Of a DNA stretch of 64,000 nucleotides, positions 25,842 to 34,569 are shown one piece after another (the first letter of the stretch is position 1; every line of letters begins with the position of its first letter). This stretch comes from Luteibacter sp. SG786 (lineage in GTDB: Bacteria; Pseudomonadota; Gammaproteobacteria; Xanthomonadales; Rhodanobacteraceae): the NCBI RefSeq assembly GCF_011759605.1, contig NZ_JAAOYX010000001.1, forward strand, positions 1,116,001 through 1,180,000, in the 5' to 3' direction. The notes under the pieces were generated by a model. That model was not told the DNA's origin, searched no databases, and saw only the letters and a program-made list of their open reading frames with translations. The translations under genes were made by a program, and so were the position numbers.

Positions 25842-28800
25842 ATGGAATTCTTTAGAAGCGAGCGGCGCACGAAAGTGCGGCCGTCGGTGCTGGCTGTCGC
25901 GCTGGCACTCGGCATGGGGGCTACCTGCACGGTTTTCGCGCAGGCGACGACTGGCTCCATCTTTGGCCAAGCGCCGGCCGCGGCGGGCGAATCCGTCACC
26001 GTGACGAGCGACAGCGGTTTCACGCGCGATGTGCCGGTCGATGCCGATGGCCGTTACCGTGTCGGTAACCTGCCGCTGGGCAATTACACCGTCAGCCTGA
26101 AACGCGATGGTGCGGTCGTGGATTCGCGCAAGAACATCCAGATCAAGGTGGGCGGCGCCTCGGACGTCTCGTTTGCGAGCGCTGCGACCGCAGCGAATGC
26201 GCAGTCGCTGGAATCCGTCACCGTTTCCGCCAACGCCTTGCCTCCCATCGATACCTCGACGGTCGATTCGCGCACCGTCGTGAATGCCCAGACCCTGGCT
26301 CGTTTGCCGTTGGGTCGTAACGCGGAAGCCATCGCACTGCTCGCCCCAGGTGCCGTCGCCGGCCAGAGCACGCTCGGCAATGGCCGTTTCCGCACGGTGT
26401 CGTTCGGTGGTTCCGGTGCTTCGGAGAATGCCTACTACATCAACGGCTACAACACGACCGATCCTTACAAGGCCCTCGGCGGCGTCGGCCTGCCGTACGG
26501 CGCGATCGACCAGCAGGAAGTCTATACCGGCGGCTATTCGGCCAAGTACGGCCGTTCCGACGGTGGCGTCATTTCGCAGGTCGGCAAGCGCGGTACCAAC
26601 GAGTGGCATTTTGGCGCGCAGATTCTCTGGGAGCCGAAGTTCGCCGCGTCCGATCCGGGCAGCGTCTACTACGGCAGCCGTCCGTTGCCGGCCGGCTACG
26701 GCTACCAGGACACCAGCAAGGTAGGCGCCATCTACCGCAACGGTGAGGACAACACCAAGTGGACGCAGACCTATAGCGCCTACGTCGGCGGTCCGCTCAT
26801 CAAGGACAAGCTGTTCTTCTTCGTCGCGGCCGAGGCCGAGAAGTCGGAAGGCACCAGCACCTCGAATGTCGAGTCCAACCCGGTCGCGAACAACCACTAC
26901 ACGTACAACCTGCCGAAGATCTACGCGAAGCTCGACTGGAACATCAACGACAGCAACATCCTGGAGTTGACGGGCATCCATTCGACCGACGAGCAGCGCG
27001 GCTACTACACCGGCTACGACTACGATTCGCGCACCAGCACGGGTCGTACCGGCGCGGATGCGGACACGTCGAAGATCACGTCGAAGTACGCGATCGCCAA
27101 GTACACGTCCTACATCACCGATGACGTCACGCTCACGGCGACCTATGCCAAGGGGTGGACGGACGATTACCTGCACAATCCGACGCCGAACATCGACCAG
27201 CAGCCCTACATCTTCAATCCGGCGCTGCAGAATCCCGCGCTCAACGGGGGCACCCCCATCACGAACCTGAACTCGTCGCAGACCAGCCAGGATCCGCGCG
27301 CGGGTAGCCGTACCCACGGTCTACGCCTCGACCTCGAATGGCAGCTGGGCGATCACCACCTGGCCGGTGGTATCGACAACATGCATTACAAGGGTATCGA
27401 CGAAGGTACGTCGACGAGCGGCCCTGGGTATTACTGGCGTTACTTCCACTCCGCCAATCCGGGTAATCCCATCAGCGTCGGGCAGGGGGTCGGTGCGCCG
27501 GGCGGCGACGGCTATTACGTGCGCCGCGTGATCTTCTCGAGCGTGACGAACATGTCGCTCGACCAGCGCGCGCAGTACATCGAGGATCGCTGGCAGGTCA
27601 ACGACAAGGTCCTGTTGAGCATCGGCTTGCGTAACGACGGCTTCAAGAACTTCAACGACAAGAACAAGCCGTACGTCAACAACCAGGCACAGTGGGCCCC
27701 GCGCCTCGGTGCGTCGTGGGATGTGTTCGGCGACTCGTCGCTGAAGATCTACGGCAACCTCGGCCGCTATTACCTGGCGCTGCCGAACAACGTCGCGGTG
27801 CGCGGTGCTTCGTCGTCGACCTACACGTACGAATATTTCAACTACACCGGTATCGACCAGAATGGCCGCCCGACCGGTCTTACCCCTCTGGGGAACGGCA
27901 TCGTGTCGCCGGATGGCGAGTTCGGCCAGCCGATCGACGCCCAGTCGGTCGCGGCGCGCGACCTGAAGTCCCAGTACCAGGACGAAGCGATCCTGGGCTT
28001 CGACAAGACCCTTGGTTCCGAGTGGGTCACCGGCGCCAAGGTCACGGTACGCAAGCTGCGCACGGCGATCGACGACGTATGCGATACGGGCAAGATCGCC
28101 GACAAGATGACTCGCGAAGGCCTCGACCCGGATTCCGTGGTCATCCCAGGCTGCATCATCTTCAATCCGGGCGACACCAATACCTTCAGCCTGGCCAACG
28201 TCGACGGCTCCGGTCGCACCGAAGTGAAGATGAACCAGGAAGACTGGGGTTTCACGCAGAAGGCCAAGCGTTCCTATTACGCGCTGGATCTCTACCTGGA
28301 ACATCCGTTCGACGGCAAGTGGCAGGGTCGCCTTGACTACACGTTCTCGCGTTCTTACGGCAACACGGAAGGCCAGACGAAGTCGGACATCGGCCAGACG
28401 GACATCTCGAAGACGCAGGATTGGGATTCCGCCGAACTGATGCGTTATGCCAATGGCCTCCTGGCCAATGATCGTACGCACCAGATCAAGGCTTACGGTG
28501 CCTACCAGTTCACGGACGAATGGATGGTCTCGGGTAACCTGCGTCTCGCCTCCGGCGCGCCGAAATCGTGCCTGGGCTTCGAGGACGGCGAGGCGGATCC
28601 GGATCCGATCGGTTACGGTTCGTCGTACCACAACTGCAACGGCCTGCCGTCGCACCCGGGTGACAAGCGCAATCCCTGGTACCGCCAGCTCGACCTCGCG
28701 GTGACTTACCGACCGTCGTACTTCGAAGGCAAGCTCGCCTTCGGCCTGTCGGTCTTCAATGTCACCAACGAGCGTAAGCCGCTCAACAGCTACGCGACGT

Positions 28801-28898
28801 ATGAAGCGCTGCCGCAGACCGTGCTCAACAACTACGGTCTCGGTCAGTACTTCCAGAACCCGCGCTACGCCCGCCTGACGGCTACGTACGACTTCTAA
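25842..28898 (+). CDS. TonB-dependent receptor, Oar-like
   Basis: A 1018-residue outer-membrane receptor. It has a signal peptide (cleavage near CTVFAQA), an N-terminal carboxypeptidase-regulatory-like domain (about 30-95), a plug domain (DTSTVDSRTVVNAQTLARLP to about 250) and a large beta-barrel ending YARLTATYDF with the terminal aromatic residue of barrel proteins. Oar-type receptors are expanded in Xanthomonadales; ligands are usually unknown. ATG 25842 follows GGGGGAAAG closely. It is monocistronic, bounded by its own promoter region and terminator. Confidence 0.93.
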   Translation: MEFFRSERRTKVRPSVLAVALALGMGATCTVFAQATTGSIFGQAPAAAGESVTVTSDSGFTRDVPVDADGRYRVGNLPLGNYTVSLKRDGAVVDSRKNIQIKVGGASDVSFASAATAANAQSLESVTVSANALPPIDTSTVDSRTVVNAQTLARLPLGRNAEAIALLAPGAVAGQSTLGNGRFRTVSFGGSGASENAYYINGYNTTDPYKALGGVGLPYGAIDQQEVYTGGYSAKYGRSDGGVISQVGKRGTNEWHFGAQILWEPKFAASDPGSVYYGSRPLPAGYGYQDTSKVGAIYRNGEDNTKWTQTYSAYVGGPLIKDKLFFFVAAEAEKSEGTSTSNVESNPVANNHYTYNLPKIYAKLDWNINDSNILELTGIHSTDEQRGYYTGYDYDSRTSTGRTGADADTSKITSKYAIAKYTSYITDDVTLTATYAKGWTDDYLHNPTPNIDQQPYIFNPALQNPALNGGTPITNLNSSQTSQDPRAGSRTHGLRLDLEWQLGDHHLAGGIDNMHYKGIDEGTSTSGPGYYWRYFHSANPGNPISVGQGVGAPGGDGYYVRRVIFSSVTNMSLDQRAQYIEDRWQVNDKVLLSIGLRNDGFKNFNDKNKPYVNNQAQWAPRLGASWDVFGDSSLKIYGNLGRYYLALPNNVAVRGASSSTYTYEYFNYTGIDQNGRPTGLTPLGNGIVSPDGEFGQPIDAQSVAARDLKSQYQDEAILGFDKTLGSEWVTGAKVTVRKLRTAIDDVCDTGKIADKMTREGLDPDSVVIPGCIIFNPGDTNTFSLANVDGSGRTEVKMNQEDWGFTQKAKRSYYALDLYLEHPFDGKWQGRLDYTFSRSYGNTEGQTKSDIGQTDISKTQDWDSAELMRYANGLLANDRTHQIKAYGAYQFTDEWMVSGNLRLASGAPKSCLGFEDGEADPDPIGYGSSYHNCNGLPSHPGDKRNPWYRQLDLAVTYRPSYFEGKLAFGLSVFNVTNERKPLNSYATYEALPQTVLNNYGLGQYFQNPRYARLTATYDF

Positions 28899-28956
28899 GC
28901 GACGCTTCGCCCATAACTAGAAATGTCCCGCAAGGGTCATCGCGTGTTTCCCCAGT

Positions 28957-28984
28957 GCCGCCTGCTTGCGCAGGCGGCCTTTTT
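28957..28984 (+). terminator. intrinsic terminator of the Oar-like receptor
   Basis: GCCGCCTGC, TTGC-type loop, GCAGGCGGC followed by CTTTTTA on the plus strand. Confidence 0.9.
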
Positions 28985-29075
28985 ATTGGGAAGCCGGCAT
29001 CGGACGGTGAGCTGGTGTGTTGTGTAGTGCGTGGCGTGGCATGGTTTTGTCGCTCTGCGGTGACCATCCGCGCTT

Positions 29076-29110
29076 GAGTCGCTGGGTGCCTGCCTCCGCA
29101 GGCACGACGG
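29076..29110. repeat. dispersed palindromic repeat, family B
   Basis: A 35-bp element built on GAGTCGCTGGG and a short hairpin CCTGC...GCAGG ending CGACGG. Near copies occur at 51292-51326 and, inverted, at 51360-51390. Confidence 0.6.
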
Positions 29111-29154
29111 TAATTGGAGTTTCCCGCGGGTGGTGGACGTCACGCACGCACCCG

Positions 29155-29610
29155 TCAGGCGTCGACCTTGGCGCGGGGTTTCAGACGGAAGCTGACGCCC
29201 ATTCGGTTGATGGCGTTCATGGCCGCGATCGTCAGCGTGAGGTCGACGAGGTCCTTCTCCGTGAAAGCCGCGGCGGCCGCTGCGTACGCCTCGTCGGAAG
29301 CATGCGTTTCAGCGACGCGAGTCACCTCCTCGGCCCAGGCCAGGGCAGCGCGCTCCTGGTCCGAAAAGAGATAAGCCGCCTCATGCCATACCGGGACCAG
29401 CACCACGGTATCGATCGACATGCCGGCCTTGATCAGATCGCGGGTGTGGATATCGATGCAGTGAGCGCATCCGTTGATCTGCGACACGCGCAGGAATACC
29501 AGGTGAATCAGCTTGGGCGGCAGCGCCGTTCCCGTCGTCACGAAGTGATGCAGCGCCCCGATGGCCTTGGCGCCTTCGGGGGAAGCGGTAAACCAGTTAG
29601 CGCGATTCAT
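29155..29610 (-). CDS. AhpD-like carboxymuconolactone decarboxylase family protein
   Basis: A 151-residue all-helical protein with the AhpD-core motif SQINGCAHCIDIHTRDL (about residues 44-60): a CxxC pair plus a nearby His. Members act as peroxidase reductants or small decarboxylases; the exact substrate is unknown. The preceding region on its strand (29611-29739) carries no gene and presumably its promoter. No partner alkyl hydroperoxide reductase is nearby. Confidence 0.88.
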   Translation of the reverse strand: MNRANWFTASPEGAKAIGALHHFVTTGTALPPKLIHLVFLRVSQINGCAHCIDIHTRDLIKAGMSIDTVVLVPVWHEAAYLFSDQERAALAWAEEVTRVAETHASDEAYAAAAAAFTEKDLVDLTLTIAAMNAINRMGVSFRLKPRAKVDA

Positions 29611-29739
29611 GATGAGACTCCTCGTTCGGGACGTTGGCGCCCGGCACCGTGCCGGGCGTACATCACCTAGACGATTGAGCGAGGGAGTCTGTGACGTGCT
29701 GCGGTAAATTCACCACCGGGTGGTCCTTTCAACCTCGGG

Positions 29740-30621
29740 TCAGTACCCGGATCGTGCGAGCGTGACAGCCTGCAGGATATTGTCGACGACGAAGTCGGGC
29801 GCTTCGTGGGGTAGCCCGTGCCCGGCCGTGGCGGCGATGTTCTGATGGCTGTTGGACGATAGCGACAGGAACTCTTTCTGCATGCGCTGCGTGGCGTCTT
29901 CCAGCTTCACGGCGATCGGTTCGGACAATCCGGGCACCATGCGGAAGCGCGGGCTGTGCGTCGCTACAACGACAGGTTTGGCGCCTAGCGAATGCAGCTC
30001 CTTCGCCTGCTTCGCGCTGGTGCTGAAGTCCAGCATCTCTTCATTCTTCGTCGGATCACTGGCCAAGCCGGTCAGGAACGCCCGAGCTTCGCTCACCGCT
30101 TTCTCTTCGCCAGGCGCGGGGGAGGGAAGCAGCGACAGCCACGTACGTGTCTGGTCGGGGTGAGTCGAAGATACGAGCACCAATCCCGCCGTGTCGGCTG
30201 GATATCGGCTTGCGAACACCTGCGCGTGCAGCCCGCCGATCGAATGGCCGACAAGCAGATAGGGTCCGGGCACGTGGGCGGCAAGGAGCGCGGCGTGCAG
30301 GTCGTTGGCCGAGTCCGCACTGGTACGCGGTCCGGCGGGCGGCTTCGCACTGGCGCCTAGCCCCGCTCGGTCATAAAGGCACACCGTCGTGACGGTCGCC
30401 ACCTTGTGCGCGATTCGCTGCCACCCCGGGTCTTCCGCCGGGGCGGTGCCCATGCCGGCATCGACCACCACCACCGGATTCCCGGTGCCTTCACACGACA
30501 GGTGAATGGTGCGTCCGCCGACGTCGAAGTCTCCCTTCAAGGTCCCCGTGTTCCGCGATTCCGCGGCGGCCGCGCCGGCCGCGAGGGCGGCCAGGATGAA
30601 ACAGATCGGAAATGCGCGCAT
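29740..30621 (-). CDS. secreted alpha/beta hydrolase
   Basis: About 293 residues with a signal peptide (MRAFPICFILAALAAGAAAA). The hydrolase fold is shown by the oxyanion strand VVVVDAGMG, LYDRAGLGAS, the nucleophile elbow GHSIGG (Ser about 130) and a late TAGHGLPHEAP carrying the catalytic His. Substrate unknown; many relatives are esterases. The ATG at 30621 is preferred over 30663 because it starts the signal peptide directly and has GGAG nine bases upstream. Confidence 0.85.
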   Translation of the reverse strand: MRAFPICFILAALAAGAAAAESRNTGTLKGDFDVGGRTIHLSCEGTGNPVVVVDAGMGTAPAEDPGWQRIAHKVATVTTVCLYDRAGLGASAKPPAGPRTSADSANDLHAALLAAHVPGPYLLVGHSIGGLHAQVFASRYPADTAGLVLVSSTHPDQTRTWLSLLPSPAPGEEKAVSEARAFLTGLASDPTKNEEMLDFSTSAKQAKELHSLGAKPVVVATHSPRFRMVPGLSEPIAVKLEDATQRMQKEFLSLSSNSHQNIAATAGHGLPHEAPDFVVDNILQAVTLARSGY

Positions 30622-30773
30622 GCCGCTGCTCCAGTGAATGGAGCTTGGATATAGCAGGCTCACTTTCTACGACACAGTGTCATTCGTAAGGGAGCGACCG
30701 TGCCATCCGTTGGGTCGAAGACCTCGCCATGATTAGGCTACGTTCGGCTCTTGCAAAGGGGGAGCAGAGCGGA

Positions 30774-31649
30774 ATGAAACACGTATGGCTTACGACGCTG
30801 ATGGTTTGCCTGGGGACCGTCGCCACAGACATTGCACGGGGAGAGGACGCATGCTCCATTGTCCGCGCACCCGATTCTCGCGCAGTCGTTATTCCCTTTT
30901 CGGTGGTGGACGGCCGTATCTACGTGCAGGCGAGGGTCAACGGTAAAGGCCCTTTCCGCTTCGCGGTGGACACGGGCGCAAGCGGCGTCGGCCGGCTTGA
31001 TTCAAGTTTGCTTCCCACGCTGGGACTCCAATCCTCCGGCAGTGCCGCAACGTCCGACGGCGTGACCACCGCGGAGGCAGAAACAACAGCCGTCGAATCC
31101 TTGTCCGTAGGGTCGATCGAGCGCAGGGGCCTGAGCCTTATCACCCGCGATTACCGCAAGCATGTGAGTGGCGAGGCAGCCTTCGATGGCATTCTCGGGA
31201 GGGAGTTCTTCGCCGATGGGTTGCTCGTCATCGACTACGGCGCCAGGAAAATTTCTTTCAGCACGTCCAGAGGCCTTTCCCGCGACGACGCGGGTGCCTT
31301 GCCGTACGAGCGTGCGTTCCGGGTGCCGATAACCATTGGCGCCAAGTCCTTCGAGGCCAACCTCGACTCCGGCGCCAACGTCGCCATGGTGGTTCCGGCG
31401 CGCCTGTGGCCTGAGGTGTCGGGTTCAGCGTTGGAAAAGGCGGCGTCGGGCCAGCTTACCAACGGCAAGATCGAGACATCCAAAGGTGTCGTGCCGGGGC
31501 CAGTGAAAGCAGGTGCTATGCGTTGGTCCGACGTGGACGCCAAGGTCTCGGAACGCTTTCCCGAAATTCTCATTGGCGCGCACGCGCTATCTTCCACCGT
31601 TCTTGCGATCGACCAGCGTTCCCGCTCGATCGCGCTGTGTCCGAATTGA
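30774..31649 (+). CDS. retropepsin-like aspartic protease, exported
   Basis: A 291-residue protein with an N-terminal signal sequence (MKHVWLTTLMVCLGTVAT). It has two aspartic-protease motifs: FAVDTGASG (about residue 70) and ANLDSGANVAMV (about 200), each followed by a strand-turn-ILGREF/ILIGAH element, so one chain may form both halves of a pepsin-like site. Bacterial retropepsin-like proteins usually have one motif and dimerise. ATG 30774 follows GGGGGAG; the ATG at 30729 would only add a charged stretch. Confidence 0.8.
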   Translation: MKHVWLTTLMVCLGTVATDIARGEDACSIVRAPDSRAVVIPFSVVDGRIYVQARVNGKGPFRFAVDTGASGVGRLDSSLLPTLGLQSSGSAATSDGVTTAEAETTAVESLSVGSIERRGLSLITRDYRKHVSGEAAFDGILGREFFADGLLVIDYGARKISFSTSRGLSRDDAGALPYERAFRVPITIGAKSFEANLDSGANVAMVVPARLWPEVSGSALEKAASGQLTNGKIETSKGVVPGPVKAGAMRWSDVDAKVSERFPEILIGAHALSSTVLAIDQRSRSIALCPN

Positions 31650-31668
31650 TCGGCATTCGAGGCACTTT

Positions 31669-33195
31669 TTACTTTCGGACGTTGGGACTTGCCTCCGTCG
31701 TCGCTGGCATCTTATCCGTCACGCGCACCAGCTTCATCGGCGGCGCACCTTCGATCATGGTGAAGAAAGAGAAGTCCGGCGCGAATTCCACGGTCGTGCT
31801 CAGTGACATGGAGCGGAAGCGCCTGGGCGAGAGCGGGATCAGGCGTTCGGCATAGGAAGGTGGGGCCCCGACCAGTAGTGCGTACAACCCGTCCGGTTTC
31901 ACTTCGAGGTTGAGGTCCAGGCCGCCGCCCTTGAAATGCCCGGCGGCCTTGGAAAGCTCGGTCATCGACAGCGTTTTCTCTTCCATGGCCGCGGGTGCCA
32001 TGTCGGCCCAGCCGTAGTCGGTGGCGATGGCGCGAGTAACGTCGTCCATCAGCGCGCGCGAACCATCGCCGTTGGCCATGACAACGATGCCGTTGCCCTT
32101 TTCGTCGGCGATCATGAAAGACAAGTAACCGGCGTTGAGGCCGTCATGGCCGAAGCGCTTCGGGCCGTCCGGATAGACGGCGACGCCAAGACCCCAGTTG
32201 TCCTTGACGGGGGTGAGCATGTCGCGTGTCATGGCGGGCGACAGCAGGTGGCCCTTCTTGCCCGCGGCCGACGCCTGGATGTCGATCAGCAAGCGGGCGA
32301 GGTCGGCGGGCGTGGTCCACAGGCCCCCCGCTGCCAGCTGTGGTACCACTTCGTAGTTCCCGGGGATGGGCGCGCCGTGGCTGTGGCCGAACGCCACGTT
32401 GTCGAGGACGGCCGGCGAGGGCGGTTGCGCGAAGCTGCTGCGCTTCATACCAAGAGGGCTTAGCACCTCGCGCTGGGCGAGATCAGCGAATGGGATGCCG
32501 CTGACGTCGGCGAGGGCGAGTTCCGTCACCAGGTAGCCGCCACCGGAGTACTCGAACTGCGCACCTGCTGGAAGGATGCTGCGGACCGGGCCGACCTTGC
32601 TCGGCGGCTGCCCGTCCAGCATCTGGACTTCTGTCGGCAGCGCATCGCCCGGTGCGAAGCCATTGAAACCGTGGATGCCAAGACCAGCCGTGTGGCTCAG
32701 CAGTTGGCGAAGCGTCACACCATGCGGTGCCAGGTGCAAATCGACCGGCAGCTTCCAGGACTTGAGCGCATCGTTGATGTTGCGATCCAGCCCGATCTTC
32801 CCCTGTTCGACCATGCGCAAGGCCAGCACGGCCGTCACCGCCTTGCTTATGGAAGCGGCTTGGAAATCCGTATCCGGCGTGATGGGCTCGCAGCTCTTGG
32901 TATCGCGAACACCCCATCCACGCGCCCATGCGAGCTTGCCACCTTGTATGACGGCGACGCTGATGCCGGGGACGGCCGAGTCGCGCATGCGGTCGGCCAA
33001 GGTGGACGGTTTTTCGCCTGGCTTGATGACTGAAGGGAGCAGATGAGTTTCGACGTAGCGGCTATGGGCGTTTGTGGGGCCGCCTGCGGATTCCGCTGGG
33101 GCCGGGCAGGCGGCTTGGGTTGCGAAGGCGGGGATGACGACCACGCTGGCGAGGGCTGCCGCGCTGCGCAAAGTGAGCTTTCGAGTCCGCTGCAT
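31669..33195 (-). CDS. serine hydrolase, class C beta-lactamase/DD-peptidase-like, exported
   Basis: A 508-residue protein with a signal peptide, then a beta-lactamase-fold domain (about 60-400): AASISKAVTA gives the SxxK nucleophile motif, EYSGGGY the Tyr-containing second motif, and RFGHDGLNAGY the third (HxG-type). A C-terminal lipocalin-like beta domain (about 410-508) follows. Members hydrolyse esters, peptides or D-amino acid bonds; resistance activity cannot be assumed. ATG 33195 has AGGAGG. Expression is probably controlled by the twin operators just upstream. Confidence 0.88.
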   Translation of the reverse strand: MQRTRKLTLRSAAALASVVVIPAFATQAACPAPAESAGGPTNAHSRYVETHLLPSVIKPGEKPSTLADRMRDSAVPGISVAVIQGGKLAWARGWGVRDTKSCEPITPDTDFQAASISKAVTAVLALRMVEQGKIGLDRNINDALKSWKLPVDLHLAPHGVTLRQLLSHTAGLGIHGFNGFAPGDALPTEVQMLDGQPPSKVGPVRSILPAGAQFEYSGGGYLVTELALADVSGIPFADLAQREVLSPLGMKRSSFAQPPSPAVLDNVAFGHSHGAPIPGNYEVVPQLAAGGLWTTPADLARLLIDIQASAAGKKGHLLSPAMTRDMLTPVKDNWGLGVAVYPDGPKRFGHDGLNAGYLSFMIADEKGNGIVVMANGDGSRALMDDVTRAIATDYGWADMAPAAMEEKTLSMTELSKAAGHFKGGGLDLNLEVKPDGLYALLVGAPPSYAERLIPLSPRRFRSMSLSTTVEFAPDFSFFTMIEGAPPMKLVRVTDKMPATTEASPNVRK

Positions 33196-33210
33196 GGTTT
33201 GCCTCCTGCT

Positions 33211-33234
33211 TATCTACTATAGGTATAGTAGATA
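33211..33234. promoter_or_regulatory. operator O2 for the serine hydrolase gene
   Basis: A perfect 24-bp palindrome, TATCTACTATA-GG-TATAGTAGATA, overlapping the predicted -10 box and ending 16 bp before the serine hydrolase ATG. Confidence 0.65.
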
Positions 33235-33260
33235 TAGGCCCACGGGTGCGGCGCTGTCAA
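33231..33260 (-). promoter_or_regulatory. sigma-70 promoter of the serine hydrolase gene
   Basis: Minus strand: consensus TTGACA (33255-33260), 18-bp spacer, TATATC (33231-33236). O1 overlaps the -35 box by two bases and O2 overlaps the -10 box. Confidence 0.6.
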
Positions 33261-33274
33261 CTATAAGGATAGTT
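33259..33274. promoter_or_regulatory. operator O1 for the serine hydrolase gene
   Basis: AACTAT-AAGG-ATAGTT, a 6-bp-arm inverted repeat sharing the CTAT-n4-ATAG core with O2. The two are centred about 44 bp (four helical turns) apart. Confidence 0.5.
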
Positions 33275-33734
33275 TCAGAGTCGCCGTTCGGCACGACGCA
33301 GTTCGTCGGAGCGCTCGCTTGCCGGGTATCGCCAAAGCGCTTTCGATGGTTGATGTGTGAGACGGTGTCCCGACCGGGGGCGTTCGTCTGACCGGCGCTG
33401 GCGGTGCAATGCTGTCCCGCCCGCAGCGGCTGTCGTCTTCGGCCGTGCCGGCTCTCCGGACACGTCGCCTCAGGTACGGGGAGAGTCTTCGGTGTCCATC
33501 CTCGAGGCGAGTTCCGCACAAGAGAGCGGCCGAAGGCCATATAGGTACACGGGCCGCGCAAGCGGCCCCACCTTTCCGAACGCGGAGGACCTGTCTGAGC
33601 AGCGAGGGTGGGCACCGAAGGCTCTGGCCTCACCGTCCGAGCCGACGGCGGCGCCAGCCGCTGGTCACATGCATTCGCCTTGGCGAATGAACCGGTTGCA
33701 TGCCGGCAGCGCACCCGGACTTCCATGAAGAACC
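33275..33734. other. gene-free stretch rich in short hairpins
   Basis: About 460 bp with no believable protein: open frames on both strands read as low-complexity Arg/Pro/Ala shadows. Several short inverted repeats occur, such as GGGCCGC/GCGGCCC near 33554-33574 and ATTCGCC/GGCGAAT near 33673-33690. It could hold an unrecognised structured RNA; it does not match the parts of 6S RNA, RNase P RNA, tmRNA or 4.5S RNA that I can recall. Confidence 0.3.
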
Positions 33735-33762
33735 ATTAAAAAACCCGCCTTGTGGGCGGGTT
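33735..33762 (-). terminator. intrinsic terminator of tRNA-Leu
   Basis: Minus strand AACCCGCC, loop CACAA, GGCGGGTT followed by TTTT, 12 bases after the tRNA 3' end. Confidence 0.88.
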
Positions 33763-33773
33763 CCTGACGTCTT

Positions 33774-33860
33774 TGGTGCCGAAAGTGGGACTCGAACCCA
33801 CACTGTATTTCTACAAACAGATTTTGAGTCTGCCGCGTCTACCGGTTCCGCCATTTCGGC
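33774..33860 (-). tRNA. tRNA-Leu (CAA)
   Basis: An 87-nt class II tRNA on the minus strand: acceptor GCCGAAA...TTTCGGC, anticodon stem-loop GCAGA-CTCAAAA-TCTGT giving anticodon CAA, a long variable arm (TTGTAGAAATACAG region), T arm TGTGGGTTCGAGTCCCAC, and encoded ACCA end. Confidence 0.95.
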
Positions 33861-33884
33861 ATGGGGAGGCGAATTATGCTGGAT

Positions 33885-34463
33885 TCAGTGCACCCGGTCG
33901 AGGCCCAGCTGGCGTTCGGTGCGCTGGTACCAGTCGTCGCCCTCGGGCTTGAACACGGCGCATTGGGTCATGCGGCCTGAATAGATGTGCAGGCTGACGG
34001 CCACGGAGTCGTCGCTGGGGTTGCGGATGGTGTGGTACTCGTGCGGCGGAATGAGGCTGCCGGCCGAGCCGGGGCCGGCCTGGATCGAGCCCACGGGACG
34101 GAAGTGGTAGCGCTCGGCCTCGCGGTCGAGCAACTCGTACTGGACGATCTCCAGGGCGCCGTTCCAGACCCCTTCCACGCACCACATGCCGCAATGGTCG
34201 TGGATCAGCGTGCCCTGGCCGGGCCCCCAGGTCATGGCGACCACGCTGTAGCCGTGCTCTTCGCTGCGATAGAGCTCGCGTCGGGCGTAATGGTCGCCGG
34301 CGGGTTCGAACACGCAGCTGGGCAACTCCACTTCCCGCGAACGGATCAGCCGGCACAGCGCATTGCGCAGGTTGTCGGTGATGGCCGGCGTGCTCGGCTG
34401 GATCACCGACGCGTCGATGGCTTCGATGAGCTTGCGGCTGCCGGGGAAGTCGACCGTGATCAT
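33885..34463 (-). CDS. cysteine/thiol dioxygenase (cupin)
   Basis: A 192-residue cupin-fold iron dioxygenase. The three-histidine site is visible as LIHDHCGMWCVEG (His-x-His) and EYHTIRNPSDDSVAVSLHIY. Cysteine dioxygenases oxidise cysteine to its sulfinate; related enzymes use 3-mercaptopropionate, and the residues here do not settle which. Start ATG 34463 fits the family N-terminus. It lies about 100 bp downstream of the MetX-family gene on the same strand, which suggests a shared role in sulfur amino-acid balance. Confidence 0.85.
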   Translation of the reverse strand: MITVDFPGSRKLIEAIDASVIQPSTPAITDNLRNALCRLIRSREVELPSCVFEPAGDHYARRELYRSEEHGYSVVAMTWGPGQGTLIHDHCGMWCVEGVWNGALEIVQYELLDREAERYHFRPVGSIQAGPGSAGSLIPPHEYHTIRNPSDDSVAVSLHIYSGRMTQCAVFKPEGDDWYQRTERQLGLDRVH

Positions 34464-34569
34464 GGGGGGAACCTCTGCATGCGTGGCGCGAGCGGGCGCC
34501 GGTCGCCCCCAATGATAGCAAATGGGCCACCCCCGCCTTGCAAATACCGGAGGTGGAGGCGCCCGACCG

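Noticed and set aside
31669-33195. Acquired beta-lactamase resistance gene
   Set aside because: Only the broad serine-hydrolase fold is supported; class C-like relatives include many esterases and peptidases, and the codon use matches the chromosome.
33217-33726. A 169-codon frame between the serine hydrolase and tRNA-Leu
   Set aside because: Low-complexity composition, no ribosome site, and it overlaps the operators and promoter.
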